This document shows, piece by piece, positions 9,147 through 16,840 of a stretch of 64,000 bases of DNA. The translations under genes were made by a program, and so were the position numbers. The notes beneath the pieces are model-generated. The model searched no databases. It saw nothing but the letters and a program-made list of their open reading frames with translations, and was not told the origin of the DNA. The stretch is from Holophagae bacterium (GTDB lineage: Bacteria > Acidobacteriota > Holophagae > Acanthopleuribacterales > Acanthopleuribacteraceae): NCBI GenBank assembly GCA_030429565.1, contig JAUIFE010000001.1:1364001-1428000 (forward strand). Reading direction: 5' to 3'. Within the stretch, counting starts at the first letter, position 1, and each line of letters opens with the position of its first letter.

Positions 9147-9245
9147 GCCCAATGTGCTTGTAACTCATTGGTAGAGACTCGATGTCTTGGCGAGACATTA
9201 TGAGAGGAAGGTGGTTCGATTCCACCCAGGCCATTGGGTTTTTTT
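9147..9245 (+). ncRNA. tRNA-like RNA 2, downstream of the LRR/DUF6745-like gene
   Basis: An outer stem CCCAATG (9148-9154) pairs with CATTGGG (9232-9238), T9155 is bulged, and the inner stem GCTTG (9156-9160) pairs with CAGGC (9227-9231). D-arm CTC-ATTGGTA-GAG and T-arm GGTGG-TTCGATT-CCACC (9210-9226) are canonical, including the TA spacer before the D-arm. The anticodon-like arm is ATGTC-TTGGCGA-GACAT (9182-9198), which would put GGC in the anticodon position. It is extended by CTC/GAG across a 1/3-nt internal loop. A run of seven T follows the outer stem. No coding gene starts directly after it; RNA 3 follows about 200 bases later. Confidence 0.8.
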
Positions 9246-9342
9246 CCTATTGAATCCACCAACAGGGTCGCCATTGCTTTTTTTGCGATTGATGTTTTTC
9301 GACCACCGTTTTAGCCGGTGTCTTACGCGTAACTTTGTATCG

Positions 9343-9388
9343 GGGATGAAACGCGGTTATTTCACATGCAGGCCGCGCTTTGCATCCC
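9343..9388. other. Imperfect hairpin between RNA 2 and RNA 3
   Basis: GGGATG (9343-9348), AAA and CGCGG pair with CCGCG (9373-9377), TTT and CATCCC (9383-9388): 14 base pairs with two single bulges and a 16-base loop. There is no T-tract, so it is not an obvious terminator. Confidence 0.5.
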
Positions 9389-9435
9389 ACCAAGAGAACC
9401 GACTGGCGAGATCATCGTCAGGCCACTTATTCGTG

Positions 9436-9441
9436 TATGAT
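9436..9441 (+). promoter_or_regulatory. -10 box of tRNA-like RNA 3
   Basis: TATGAT, 6 bases before G9448, the same offset as in the other two copies. A loose -35 candidate TCGTCA (9415-9420) is 15 bases upstream. Confidence 0.5.
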
Positions 9442-9447
9442 GATTAG

Positions 9448-9543
9448 GCCCAATGTGCTTGTAACTCATTGGTAGAGGCTTATTACCTTGCAAAGGTAAC
9501 TCGAGCGGAAGGTGGTTCGATTCCACTCAAGCCATTGGGTTTT
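9448..9543 (+). ncRNA. tRNA-like RNA 3, upstream of the His-rich protein gene
   Basis: An outer stem CCCAATG (9449-9455) pairs with CATTGGG (9533-9539), T9456 is bulged, and the inner stem GCTTG (9457-9461) pairs with CAAGC (9528-9532). TA, D-arm CTC-ATTGGTA-GAG and T-arm GGTGG-TTCGATT-CCACT (9511-9527) follow tRNA rules. The anticodon-like arm TTACC-TTGCAAA-GGTAA (9483-9499) would carry GCA, as in tRNA-Cys. Below it GCTT (9478-9481) pairs with GAGC (9503-9506). TTTT follows the outer stem, and no CCA is encoded. It lies 50 bases before the start codon at 9593. Confidence 0.8.
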
Positions 9544-9592
9544 CCCTTTTGTCATAGCACCTGCCCCTAAACAATGGCTTAAGGAGATCAAC

Positions 9593-9919
9593 ATGACCTT
9601 ATACCGCCACGGTGATGTGTTAGTTCAAGCGTGCGAAGAGGAACCCGATACGACCCGCCTTCGACCCGTTCGCGGTATGGTGTTGGCCGAAGGTGAAGCA
9701 AGCGGCCACCGTCATCGCTTCCTCGAGCGGAGAGCGGTAAAACTGTACCGCGACGTTTCTGGAGAATGCTACGTCCACGTCATCGCCGAAACGGCCACCT
9801 TGGTTCACGAGGAACACGCCCCGATCACGCTTTGTGCCGGTTGGTACCGATATTGGCACCAGCAGGAATACACAACCACTGAAAACGGTCGCAGGCGCAT
9901 CCATCGTATTGTTGACTAA
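9593..9919 (+). CDS. Small His-motif protein of the RHGDVL/GHRHR type, unknown function
   Basis: 108 residues, AAGGAG 6 bases before ATG 9593. It opens YRHGDVLVQ and contains GMVLAEGEASGHRHRF, then HEEHAPITL and a W-Y-x-x-x-x-Q-Q-E-Y segment near the end. I know related small proteins (YRQGDVLL, GEATGHAHR, HEEHAPI) from many bacteria and phages, but they have no assigned function. The paired HRH and HEEH histidines suggest metal binding. There is no signal peptide. It is preceded by tRNA-like RNA 3 and followed by the SDR gene after 10 bases, so translation of the pair is probably linked. A link with the LRR/DUF6745-like gene is inferred from position. Confidence 0.7.
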   Translation: MTLYRHGDVLVQACEEEPDTTRLRPVRGMVLAEGEASGHRHRFLERRAVKLYRDVSGECYVHVIAETATLVHEEHAPITLCAGWYRYWHQQEYTTTENGRRRIHRIVD

Positions 9920-9929
9920 GAGAACCACC

Positions 9930-11390
9930 ATGAAAACCGAAAACACAAAAAACCGGTCGGAAAAGGTGCGCCGTCAGGACTTGTTGGCTATGCTGGCCGA
10001 AATCGCCGCCGGCGAATGCTTGCCGCCGGAACCCGAGCGTTTCGAACGCCTGATTGCCAAAATTTACAAGCAGACGCGCAAAACGCGCCGCAAACAGGCG
10101 GCCGCCAATCGCGACGAGGACACGCGCGCCTTGCAACGCCGCCAAGCCAAAGCCGACCGCGAACGCAACCGACGCGAGGAACGTGCGCTGATCGACGCCA
10201 CCATCATGAGTGCCATCCACGACGGCACGGCGGTCGAACAAGAAACGCAGGGCGAAAGCCCAGGCCGCACGGCGCGTATGCGACCCTGTTACACCTGTCC
10301 CAACCGCTACGATCAGGTCGACAGCTTTTACCACATGCTGTGCCCGGAATGCGCGGCGCTTAATTTGGCGCAGCGCACCAAAAGGGTCGATTTACATGGA
10401 CGGATCGCGTTGGTCACCGGCGGCCGCATTAAGATCGGTTACCAAACCGCGCTTAAACTTCTCCGCAATGGCGCTCGCGTGGTGGTCACCACCCGTTTTG
10501 CGCGCGATGCCGCTTTGCGTTACCAAGCCGAAGCGGACTTCGCCACGTGGGGCGACCGCCTCGAGATTTTTGCCCTCGACTTCACCAATCTGCCGGCGGT
10601 GTGCCGTTTCGCCGACACCATGAACACGCACCTGCCGCATTTGGACATTTTGATTAACAACGCGGCGCAATCGGTCCGGCGCCAAACCGCCTTCTACCAA
10701 AAGGAAATTGCCTTGGAACGCGGCGCGCTCGAAGCCTTGCCGGCGCCGGCCCAAGCCTTATTGGGCGACTGGGATCGCGACAATCGACCGGCCACGCCTT
10801 TTGCCTTGCCGCCGCATCCCGTTGCCGAACCAAACAACAACCTCGAAGCCCCCATTACCGAGGTCGACGTCGACCGCCACGGGCAACCGATTGACCGACG
10901 CGAGCAACACAGTTGGACCTACCGTTTGGACGAGGTACCACCTGGCGAATTGGTTGAGGTGTTGTTTGTGAACAGTGCAGCACCCGCGATGCTGACCGGC
11001 CGCCTCAAACCGCTGTTGCGGCGTTCACCGGCACAGGACCGTTATGTGGTCAATGTCGGCGGTCTCGACGGCCGTTTCCACAGCTACAGCAAAAACGAAA
11101 AACATCCGCATGTGAACATGTCGAAGGCGGCGCTAAACATGATGACGCGCACGGTGGCGCAGGACTGGGCCCGTGCCGGCATCTACATGACCAGCGTCGA
11201 TACGGGCTGGGTCAGCCACGAGGGCCCTTACGCCACTTTGGAAAAATTGGCGGAAAAAGGGTTTCGCCCACCACTCGACGAAGAGGACGGCGCGGCGCGC
11301 ATTCTCGATCCGGTTTTTCGCGGCTGCAGCAACGAACCCGAACACCTATTCGGCGTGTTGTTGCGCAATTACGATGTGACCTTGTGGTGA
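9930..11390 (+). CDS. Zinc-ribbon short-chain dehydrogenase-like protein lacking the catalytic Tyr
   Basis: 486 residues. Residues 1-110 are a highly charged, helical, Arg/Lys-rich region. A CxxC-x14-CxxC zinc ribbon follows (Cys120, 123, 138, 141). From ~150 an SDR Rossmann domain begins: ALVTGGRIKIG (161-170) is the dinucleotide loop and LINNAAQ (~241-247) the NNAG equivalent. The active-site region reads HPHVNMSKAALNM: Lys399 is kept but the Tyr four residues before it is Val395, so normal SDR chemistry looks impaired. I know this zinc-ribbon SDR family from bacteria and some protists, without a proven reaction. The basic N-terminus could bind RNA, which is speculation. It is the last gene of the tRNA-like RNA module and converges on the sensor kinase. 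Confidence 0.75.
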   Translation: MKTENTKNRSEKVRRQDLLAMLAEIAAGECLPPEPERFERLIAKIYKQTRKTRRKQAAANRDEDTRALQRRQAKADRERNRREERALIDATIMSAIHDGTAVEQETQGESPGRTARMRPCYTCPNRYDQVDSFYHMLCPECAALNLAQRTKRVDLHGRIALVTGGRIKIGYQTALKLLRNGARVVVTTRFARDAALRYQAEADFATWGDRLEIFALDFTNLPAVCRFADTMNTHLPHLDILINNAAQSVRRQTAFYQKEIALERGALEALPAPAQALLGDWDRDNRPATPFALPPHPVAEPNNNLEAPITEVDVDRHGQPIDRREQHSWTYRLDEVPPGELVEVLFVNSAAPAMLTGRLKPLLRRSPAQDRYVVNVGGLDGRFHSYSKNEKHPHVNMSKAALNMMTRTVAQDWARAGIYMTSVDTGWVSHEGPYATLEKLAEKGFRPPLDEEDGAARILDPVFRGCSNEPEHLFGVLLRNYDVTLW

Positions 11391-11400
11391 AATCGCAGGC

Positions 11401-14004
11401 TTAATTACTGGCGCGGTAACGAGGATCGTCGTGCCGCAGGTCGCCACCCAAGTAAGGTTTGAATAAAAGCTCAAAGGTGGCGCCTTCGCCTTTGCCTTCA
11501 CTAAAGACTTTCATTTCGCCACTCATCGATTCAATCGCCTTCATACAGTAATGCAAGCCATAACCGTGGCCGTATTTTTTCGTGGTAAAGCCGTGTTGGA
11601 AAATTTCATCCACATCAGTAATCCCTTCACCGGAATCGGTAATACGAAAGAAGGGAACAGCCTCACCCAAGGTGCCGGTTTCAATGACCAATCGCCGCTC
11701 TTCAACATTATCCATGGCTTCGACGGCGTTTTTAATGAGGTTTACCAAAACGTGGACCAGCACCGCTTGGTGCGCCATGATTTGGATATCACATTTAAAC
11801 TCAACCTGTAACTTGACGCCGCGCTCGTCGATGAGATCTTTCTGAACGGCCAAGCTCTCCTCAACAGCGATGTCGAGATTCACGGCCAACAGACTTTTCT
11901 TTTCCTTGGAATAGTATTGCTGTGTCTCAATGATGTCTTTCATGAGAGAGATTTTCTTCTCAGCATTATCGAGTTCGTCAACCACATCTTCGTTTTCTTT
12001 TTGGAGCAGGTTACCCAAATGCTGATAGTACTGTAAAAGCTGTTCGCCTTTTTCATCTTTGGCAAAGAACTCGGACAGGTTGGCGCTGTTTTCTTCCAAA
12101 ATACGGTTGGCTTTAAGCAACCCGTTCAAACGCGACCCGTTGACAACGCGACCAATGTTCTTCATCGACACGTTCATACTATTGAGAATGTTGCCAATGT
12201 TGTGCAGCACCGAGGTGGCGAACTTGGCCTTACCGGCGGCCCGTGCGTTGGTGCGTGCTTCTTCCTGAGCGGCGCGCAACTGGCGCGTGGTGAACAACAA
12301 CTGTAGATGGGTATGCACGCGGGCAATTAATTCAGCGCGCGAAATCGGCTTGGTCATGTAATCGTTGGCGCCTGCTTCCAAGCCGGCCACCAAATCGGAG
12401 ACCTGATTCTTCGCAGTTAACAACAGCACAGGCAATTCGTGCGGTCCGAATTCCTCGCGAATGCGGCGACAGACCTCAATGCCGGACATTTGCGGCATCA
12501 TTACATCGAGCAATACCAGGTCAAACGTTTGCTCGGATTCAATCAGGGCAACAGCTTCGGCGCCACGCGTCACTTTGGTAACCTGGAAGCCGGTTAAGTG
12601 CTGCTCCAGCACGCGCAGGTTGACGGCGTCGTCATCAACGGCAAGGATCTTAAAGGATTGAGGTTCCAGCGCGGAGAGGCGACGGGTGAGATTGGCACCG
12701 GCCTCACCGGCGACGGCTTCAACCACTTCGCCGGTATCATCGGCCATGTCGAGCGGCTTAGCGACACCGACCTCAAACCCTTCGAGCGGCAACGGCTCGG
12801 CATGAGACAGCGGCACTTTAAACCAAAACTGCGAACCCTCACCGGGCTTGGAACGCACGCCGATCTCGCCGCCGTGCAAGCTCACAATGTCGCGCGAGAT
12901 GCTGAGACCCAGTCCGGTCCCGCCGTAATCGCGACGCTCGGAACCGTCGCCTTGCTGGAACGGCTCGAAAATGCCTTCTTGCTGCTCGGACGAAATGCCG
13001 GGGCCTTGGTCGGCGACGGAAATGCGCATCCAGTCGTCTTCAACCATGGCCGAGATGGTAACTTGCCCGCGCTCGGAAAACTTGACGGCGTTACCCACCA
13101 AGTTAATTAAAACCTGCTGGATACGGTACTCATCCACCTTAATCGCGGCAATGCCCTTGGGTAATTCGTTGACCAAGTTCAGGTCTTTATCGCCAACCAG
13201 CGGCTCAATCACCTGCAGCACCAGCGCCACCAAATCGTGGGGGCTGATCGATTTGGGGTAAAGCGCCAAATCGTTGTTGCGCAGGCGTGAAAAGTCGAGC
13301 AAGTCGTTAATGAGTTGCGCCAAACGCTGACCGCTATACAACACAATCTGTAAGTTGCGACGCGCTTGTTCGCCTAGCTCGCCGCCGACGCCGCGCAACA
13401 GGTTTTCAACCAAACCAATAATACCGTTCAGCGGTGTGCGCAGTTCGTGAGAGGTGTTCGCAAGGAACTCGTCCTTCATACGATTGACTTTGCGCAGCTC
13501 GTTAACCATGCGCTCGCGGGCGCGCTCCTCTTCAATGCGGTGGCGATGTAAATCGCGTAACTCGTTGACATATTGAAGGGTTTTCTGGATGGTCGCCTTC
13601 AAATCGGCGTACTGGATCGGCTTACTAATGAAATCAAAAGCGCCGCCGTTCATGGCTTTACGGATGTTAACCATGTCGCCGTAAGCCGTCACCATCACGG
13701 TCGCCAGCAGCGGAAAACGCTGGCGAATTTTGGACAGCAAGGTCAAGCCGTCCATGTCGGGCATGCGGATATCGCTTAGAACCAGATCAAACTGGTCGTC
13801 TTCGTCAAGTTTTTCCAAAGCTTGACGCCCGTTGTAAACGAACGTGAAGGAAAAGATCTTGTTGCGGGTTTCCTTACGAAACATCTGGCGGAAAAGGACT
13901 TCCAAATCCGGCTCATCATCAACAACCAGAATACGCGCCGGTTTGGTCTCCAGATCAAGTTCTTGGGGAGAAGATGCACTTTGATCTAAGTTATCGGTAC
14001 TCAT
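11401..14004 (-). CDS. Hybrid sensor kinase with two receiver and two kinase modules
   Basis: 867 residues, no transmembrane segment. Order: receiver 1 (VVDDE, phospho-acceptor Asp78 in LSDIRMP), coiled coil (~148-175), HisKA with His186 in SHELRTPLNG, HATPase (NLVGNAVKFS, DQGPGIS, GGTGLGLSIS), receiver 2 (Asp500 in LLDVMMP), then a second dimerisation helix with a candidate His601 in VLHNIGNILNSM and a second HATPase (NLIKNAVEAM, DSGEGI, GHGYGLHYCM). It should relay phosphate between cytoplasmic modules. The input probably comes through receiver 1 from another kinase, since no sensor domain is visible. ATG 14004 is the only good start. No cognate response regulator lies beside it. Confidence 0.9.
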   Translation of the reverse strand: MSTDNLDQSASSPQELDLETKPARILVVDDEPDLEVLFRQMFRKETRNKIFSFTFVYNGRQALEKLDEDDQFDLVLSDIRMPDMDGLTLLSKIRQRFPLLATVMVTAYGDMVNIRKAMNGGAFDFISKPIQYADLKATIQKTLQYVNELRDLHRHRIEEERARERMVNELRKVNRMKDEFLANTSHELRTPLNGIIGLVENLLRGVGGELGEQARRNLQIVLYSGQRLAQLINDLLDFSRLRNNDLALYPKSISPHDLVALVLQVIEPLVGDKDLNLVNELPKGIAAIKVDEYRIQQVLINLVGNAVKFSERGQVTISAMVEDDWMRISVADQGPGISSEQQEGIFEPFQQGDGSERRDYGGTGLGLSISRDIVSLHGGEIGVRSKPGEGSQFWFKVPLSHAEPLPLEGFEVGVAKPLDMADDTGEVVEAVAGEAGANLTRRLSALEPQSFKILAVDDDAVNLRVLEQHLTGFQVTKVTRGAEAVALIESEQTFDLVLLDVMMPQMSGIEVCRRIREEFGPHELPVLLLTAKNQVSDLVAGLEAGANDYMTKPISRAELIARVHTHLQLLFTTRQLRAAQEEARTNARAAGKAKFATSVLHNIGNILNSMNVSMKNIGRVVNGSRLNGLLKANRILEENSANLSEFFAKDEKGEQLLQYYQHLGNLLQKENEDVVDELDNAEKKISLMKDIIETQQYYSKEKKSLLAVNLDIAVEESLAVQKDLIDERGVKLQVEFKCDIQIMAHQAVLVHVLVNLIKNAVEAMDNVEERRLVIETGTLGEAVPFFRITDSGEGITDVDEIFQHGFTTKKYGHGYGLHYCMKAIESMSGEMKVFSEGKGEGATFELLFKPYLGGDLRHDDPRYRASN

Positions 14005-14485
14005 ACTGGACTACCCAACCCCTTCACCACACCTCACCAGGGGTGAGAAAAAAATAACATCGAAGGAAAAGGCATGTTTCGTCGACCGCAAACACGCTTC
14101 TCCGAGAACCCGGCGTCGACCGAGAAAAAGAACGTCAAGTCTAACGAAAAACTCCACCAAATGCCCATAGAGGAACCGGCGGCTCCGTTTCATTCGTGAC
14201 AACTTCACAGCCGCTAAAGGTGTAAGTCCACGCCTTTACAAGCATTTTCATGCAGTCTACCAGATATACGGGCCCGTGGCGCAGGAAAAATAGCACAAAA
14301 GGGAATTTGCCAACCAGTCGGCAGGCCGCTCCGCCGCAGGGAAAATGAATGTAGCCGCGATTTTTCAAGTCGCAGTGCGTCAGCGCCCCCTTTTTCGCCA
14401 CATCGCGTCACCAACCTAAACACCACAAAACAAACAATCTACATCAATCTAACATTTCCCTAACGCATTTTCCCCAAAAAACTTC
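14005..14485. other. Intergenic DNA between the kinase and the ilv leader
   Basis: About 480 bases upstream of both divergent transcription units. It turns AT-rich near 14400-14480. Frames present have no domain or ribosome site. It presumably holds the kinase promoter, which I could not place. Confidence 0.5.
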
Positions 14486-14515
14486 TTGACAGCACTTCCG
14501 CGCTTGACCCATCAT
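14486..14515 (+). promoter_or_regulatory. Promoter of the ilv operon
   Basis: Perfect TTGACA at 14486-14491 and CATCAT at 14510-14515 with an 18-base spacer, about 75 bases before the first leader peptide. Confidence 0.6.
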
Positions 14516-14589
14516 GGCGGCCAAGAAGAATACCTTTCCATCACCCTTTCGGTGGTGGTTTTTGACTGCTTGTCCCCTGGAGTTTTTCC

Positions 14590-14649
14590 ATGTTTTCCCA
14601 ACGTTCTATCGTGATTATCGTGGTCGTGGTGATTAGCCTACTTTTTTAG
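14590..14649 (+). CDS. ilv operon leader peptide 1
   Basis: A 19-residue ORF, MFSQRSIVIIVVVVISLLF, preceded by TGGAG with 7-base spacing. It has eleven regulatory Ile/Val/Leu codons in a row broken only by one Ser. Its TAG stop overlaps the antiterminator strand GGCGCGG (14649-14655), which can pair with CCGCGCC (14681-14687) and so disrupt the terminator at 14679-14711. This is the classical layout of a branched-chain amino acid attenuator: ribosome stalling at Ile/Val/Leu codons on starvation should favour read-through into ilvD. Confidence 0.9.
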   Translation: MFSQRSIVIIVVVVISLLF

Positions 14650-14678
14650 GCGCGGACGCAGTCTACCCACTTGACGAA

Positions 14679-14711
14679 ACCCGCGCCCCTCACGGAAGCG
14701 CGGGTTTTTTG
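14679..14711 (+). terminator. Attenuator terminator 1 of the ilv operon
   Basis: ACCCGCGC (14679-14686) pairs with GCGCGGGT (14698-14705) across an 11-base loop, followed by a T run. The left arm is shared with the antiterminator 14649-14655/14681-14687. Confidence 0.9.
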
Positions 14712-14746
14712 CTTTTAGGCCCCTTTTAAATCCTTCGGAGTTTCAC

Positions 14747-14893
14747 ATGATCGGCACCAACCTAATCGGCATCAACAACCTATCTGTTCCCGTTGCTTCC
14801 GTCCTAGGTCTAGCTGTATCCACTGTCGTCGACGTGATTAGCGTCGTCGTCGTGGTGATTATTGTGATTAGCAGCGCGGGGCCACCCGGATAA
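14747..14893 (+). CDS. ilv operon leader peptide 2
   Basis: A 48-residue ORF with GGAG 6 bases upstream of the ATG. It is rich throughout in Ile, Val and Leu and ends in a dense block ([16 protein letters not shown]) before SAGPPG and TAA. The end of the ORF contains GCGGGGCC (14876-14883), a perfect 8-base complement of GGCCCCGC (14920-14927), the left arm of terminator 2. Stalling in the Val/Ile block would free the antiterminator. It is longer than typical leader peptides and begins 35 bases after terminator 1, so transcripts must pass two sensors in series. Confidence 0.88.
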   Translation: MIGTNLIGINNLSVPVASVLGLAVSTVVDVISVVVVVIIVISSAGPPG

Positions 14894-14916
14894 GCAGCAT
14901 ACCAACCGCTTACCAG

Positions 14917-14957
14917 AAAGGCCCCGCACCTCACCGAGGTACGGGGCCTTTTCTTTT
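14917..14957 (+). terminator. Attenuator terminator 2 of the ilv operon
   Basis: AAAGGCCCCG (14917-14926) and ACCT (14928-14931) pair with AGGT (14937-14940) and CGGGGCCTTT (14942-14951), with one C/A mismatch, followed by a T-rich tract. It competes with antiterminator 14876-14883/14920-14927. Confidence 0.9.
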
Positions 14958-15003
14958 TTCCCCCTTCTCATTTCCCCACCCAATCCCCCCAGGAGGTTCC
15001 CCC

Positions 15004-16707
15004 ATGACTCAGTCCCCTTCCCCCGAGGACAACCAAGAGTCGGCCGGCGCGTCGCAGCGGCCCCATCGCAGCGACGCGATCAAAAAAGGAATCGCTCGTG
15101 CACCGGCCCGCGCCATGCTCAAGGCAACCGGTCTCAACGACGAGGATCTTAGAAAACCCTTGATTGCGGTCGCGAATACGTGGACCGAAATCACGCCCTG
15201 CAACTACCACCTGCGCGAACTGGCCGATCATGTCAAAGAAGGCATTCGCGCGGCGGGCGGCACGCCGATCGAGTTCAACACGGTGGCGGTCTCGGACGGC
15301 ATCACCATGGGCACGGAAGGCATGAAGGCCTCACTGATCAGCCGCGAAATCGTAGCCGACAGCATTGAGTTGGTGACCAAGGGTCACTTCTTCGACGCGG
15401 TGATTGCGATTGCCGGCTGCGACAAGACGTTGCCAGGTGCGACCATGGCGCTCGCGCGGCTCAATTTGCCGTCCGTTCTGCTGTACGGTGGTTCGATTCA
15501 CGCGGGTCGCTGGAACGGCAAAGACGTCACCATCCAAGACGTGTTCGAAGGCGTCGGCGCTTGCCTCTCCGGCAAGATCAGCGAAGCCGAGCTTCACGAC
15601 CTGGAAAACAAAGCCTGCCCCGGCGCGGGCGCCTGCGGCGGCCAGTTCACGGCCAACACCATGGCGACGGCGCTGACGGTGATGGGTTTATCACCGTTGG
15701 AGCTGAGTGAGGTGCCGGCCACGGACGAACGCAAAGCCGAAGCGGGCCGCAAAGCAGGCGCACTGGTCATGGATTGTTGGCAAAAGAACCTGTGTGCCCG
15801 CGACCTGATCACACGCGCTTCTTTGAAGAACGCGATCACGTCGGTCGCGGCGACGGGTGGCTCGACCAACGCGGTGCTGCACTTCCTGGCAATTGCCCGC
15901 GAAGCCGGCGCGGCCTTCACGCTCGACGACTTCGACCGCATCGCAGCCGAAACCCCTGTCTTCGTTGACCTTAAGCCAGGCGGCCGGTACACGGCACCCG
16001 ATCTGGAAAAGGCGGGCGGCACGCGTTTGGTGTTGCAACGCCTCAAGCAGGCCGGCTTGCTGGAAGACACCCCTAGTGTCAGCGCCGACTCCCTGCACGC
16101 GGCTTGCGACAGCGCTCGCGAAACGCCCAACCAACCGGTCGTATTGAGCGCGGACAAACCGCTCAAACCACGCGGCGGCTTTGCCATCCTCAAAGGCAGC
16201 TTGGCACCGGAAGGTTGCGTCATCAAACTCTCGGGTCACAACCGCAAACGCCACGAAGGTCCGGCCCGTGTGTTCGACACGGAGGAAGCGGCCTTCCAAG
16301 CTATTTCCGACGGTGCCGTGCAAGCGGGCGACGTGATTGTGATTCGTTACGTGGGACCACGCGGCGGTCCCGGCATGCCGGAAATGCTGGCGGTGACGGC
16401 GGCATTAATTGGCGCAGGCCTCGGCGATTCGGTTGCCCTGATCACGGACGGTCGTTTCAGCGGTGCGACACACGGCTTCATGATCGGGCACGTAGCCCCG
16501 GAAGCAGCGGTCGGCGGTCCGATCGGTTTGATTCGCGACGGTGACCCAATCGTCATCGATGTCGAACAGCGCAGTTTGGACGTGCAAGCCGACCTGGATC
16601 CCAGACGCGCGCACTGGCAACCCAAAACGCAAAAACCGGCACCGGGTGTGTTCAGCAAATATGCCGAACGCGTGGGCTCGGCCTCGTTCGGTGCCATGAC
16701 GGTTTAA
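15004..16707 (+). CDS. ilvD: Dihydroxy-acid dehydratase
   Basis: 567 residues, AGGAGG 8 bases before the ATG. It converts 2,3-dihydroxy-isovalerate and -methylvalerate to the 2-oxo acids, the third step of valine and isoleucine synthesis, in the cytoplasm. Iron-sulfur cysteines are visible in [10 protein letters not shown] and in [16 protein letters not shown]. The C-terminal half carries RPGGPGMPE-like [13 protein letters not shown] and the [13 protein letters not shown] block. Length is normal for the family. First structural gene after the two attenuators; a 133-base gap with a GC-rich hairpin separates it from ilvC. Confidence 0.96.
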   Translation: MTQSPSPEDNQESAGASQRPHRSDAIKKGIARAPARAMLKATGLNDEDLRKPLIAVANTWTEITPCNYHLRELADHVKEGIRAAGGTPIEFNTVAVSDGITMGTEGMKASLISREIVADSIELVTKGHFFDAVIAIAGCDKTLPGATMALARLNLPSVLLYGGSIHAGRWNGKDVTIQDVFEGVGACLSGKISEAELHDLENKACPGAGACGGQFTANTMATALTVMGLSPLELSEVPATDERKAEAGRKAGALVMDCWQKNLCARDLITRASLKNAITSVAATGGSTNAVLHFLAIAREAGAAFTLDDFDRIAAETPVFVDLKPGGRYTAPDLEKAGGTRLVLQRLKQAGLLEDTPSVSADSLHAACDSARETPNQPVVLSADKPLKPRGGFAILKGSLAPEGCVIKLSGHNRKRHEGPARVFDTEEAAFQAISDGAVQAGDVIVIRYVGPRGGPGMPEMLAVTAALIGAGLGDSVALITDGRFSGATHGFMIGHVAPEAAVGGPIGLIRDGDPIVIDVEQRSLDVQADLDPRRAHWQPKTQKPAPGVFSKYAERVGSASFGAMTV

Positions 16708-16726
16708 GTGTTCCCCCCTGTCGCGC

Positions 16727-16748
16727 GGACCGCTACCCCGAGCGGTCC
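16727..16748. repeat. Hairpin between ilvD and ilvC
   Basis: GGACCGCT (16727-16734) pairs with AGCGGTCC (16741-16748) across a 6-base loop. There is no T-tract, so it is more likely an mRNA stability or processing element than a terminator. Confidence 0.5.
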
Positions 16749-16840
16749 GACGCCCTAAACCCCAACCCCCCCCAACGTGTCGATCACGAATTATTAGGCC
16801 CGCCGCAATAGGCGGCCACCGAGAAAAGAGGAGCAACAAC

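Noticed and set aside
7336-9543. Calling the three RNAs ordinary tRNA genes (for example tRNA-Cys or tRNA-Ala)
   Set aside because: Acceptor stems are too long and carry a bulged T, the anticodon arms are extended, no CCA is encoded and copy 1 lacks T33. They are listed as tRNA-like ncRNAs instead.
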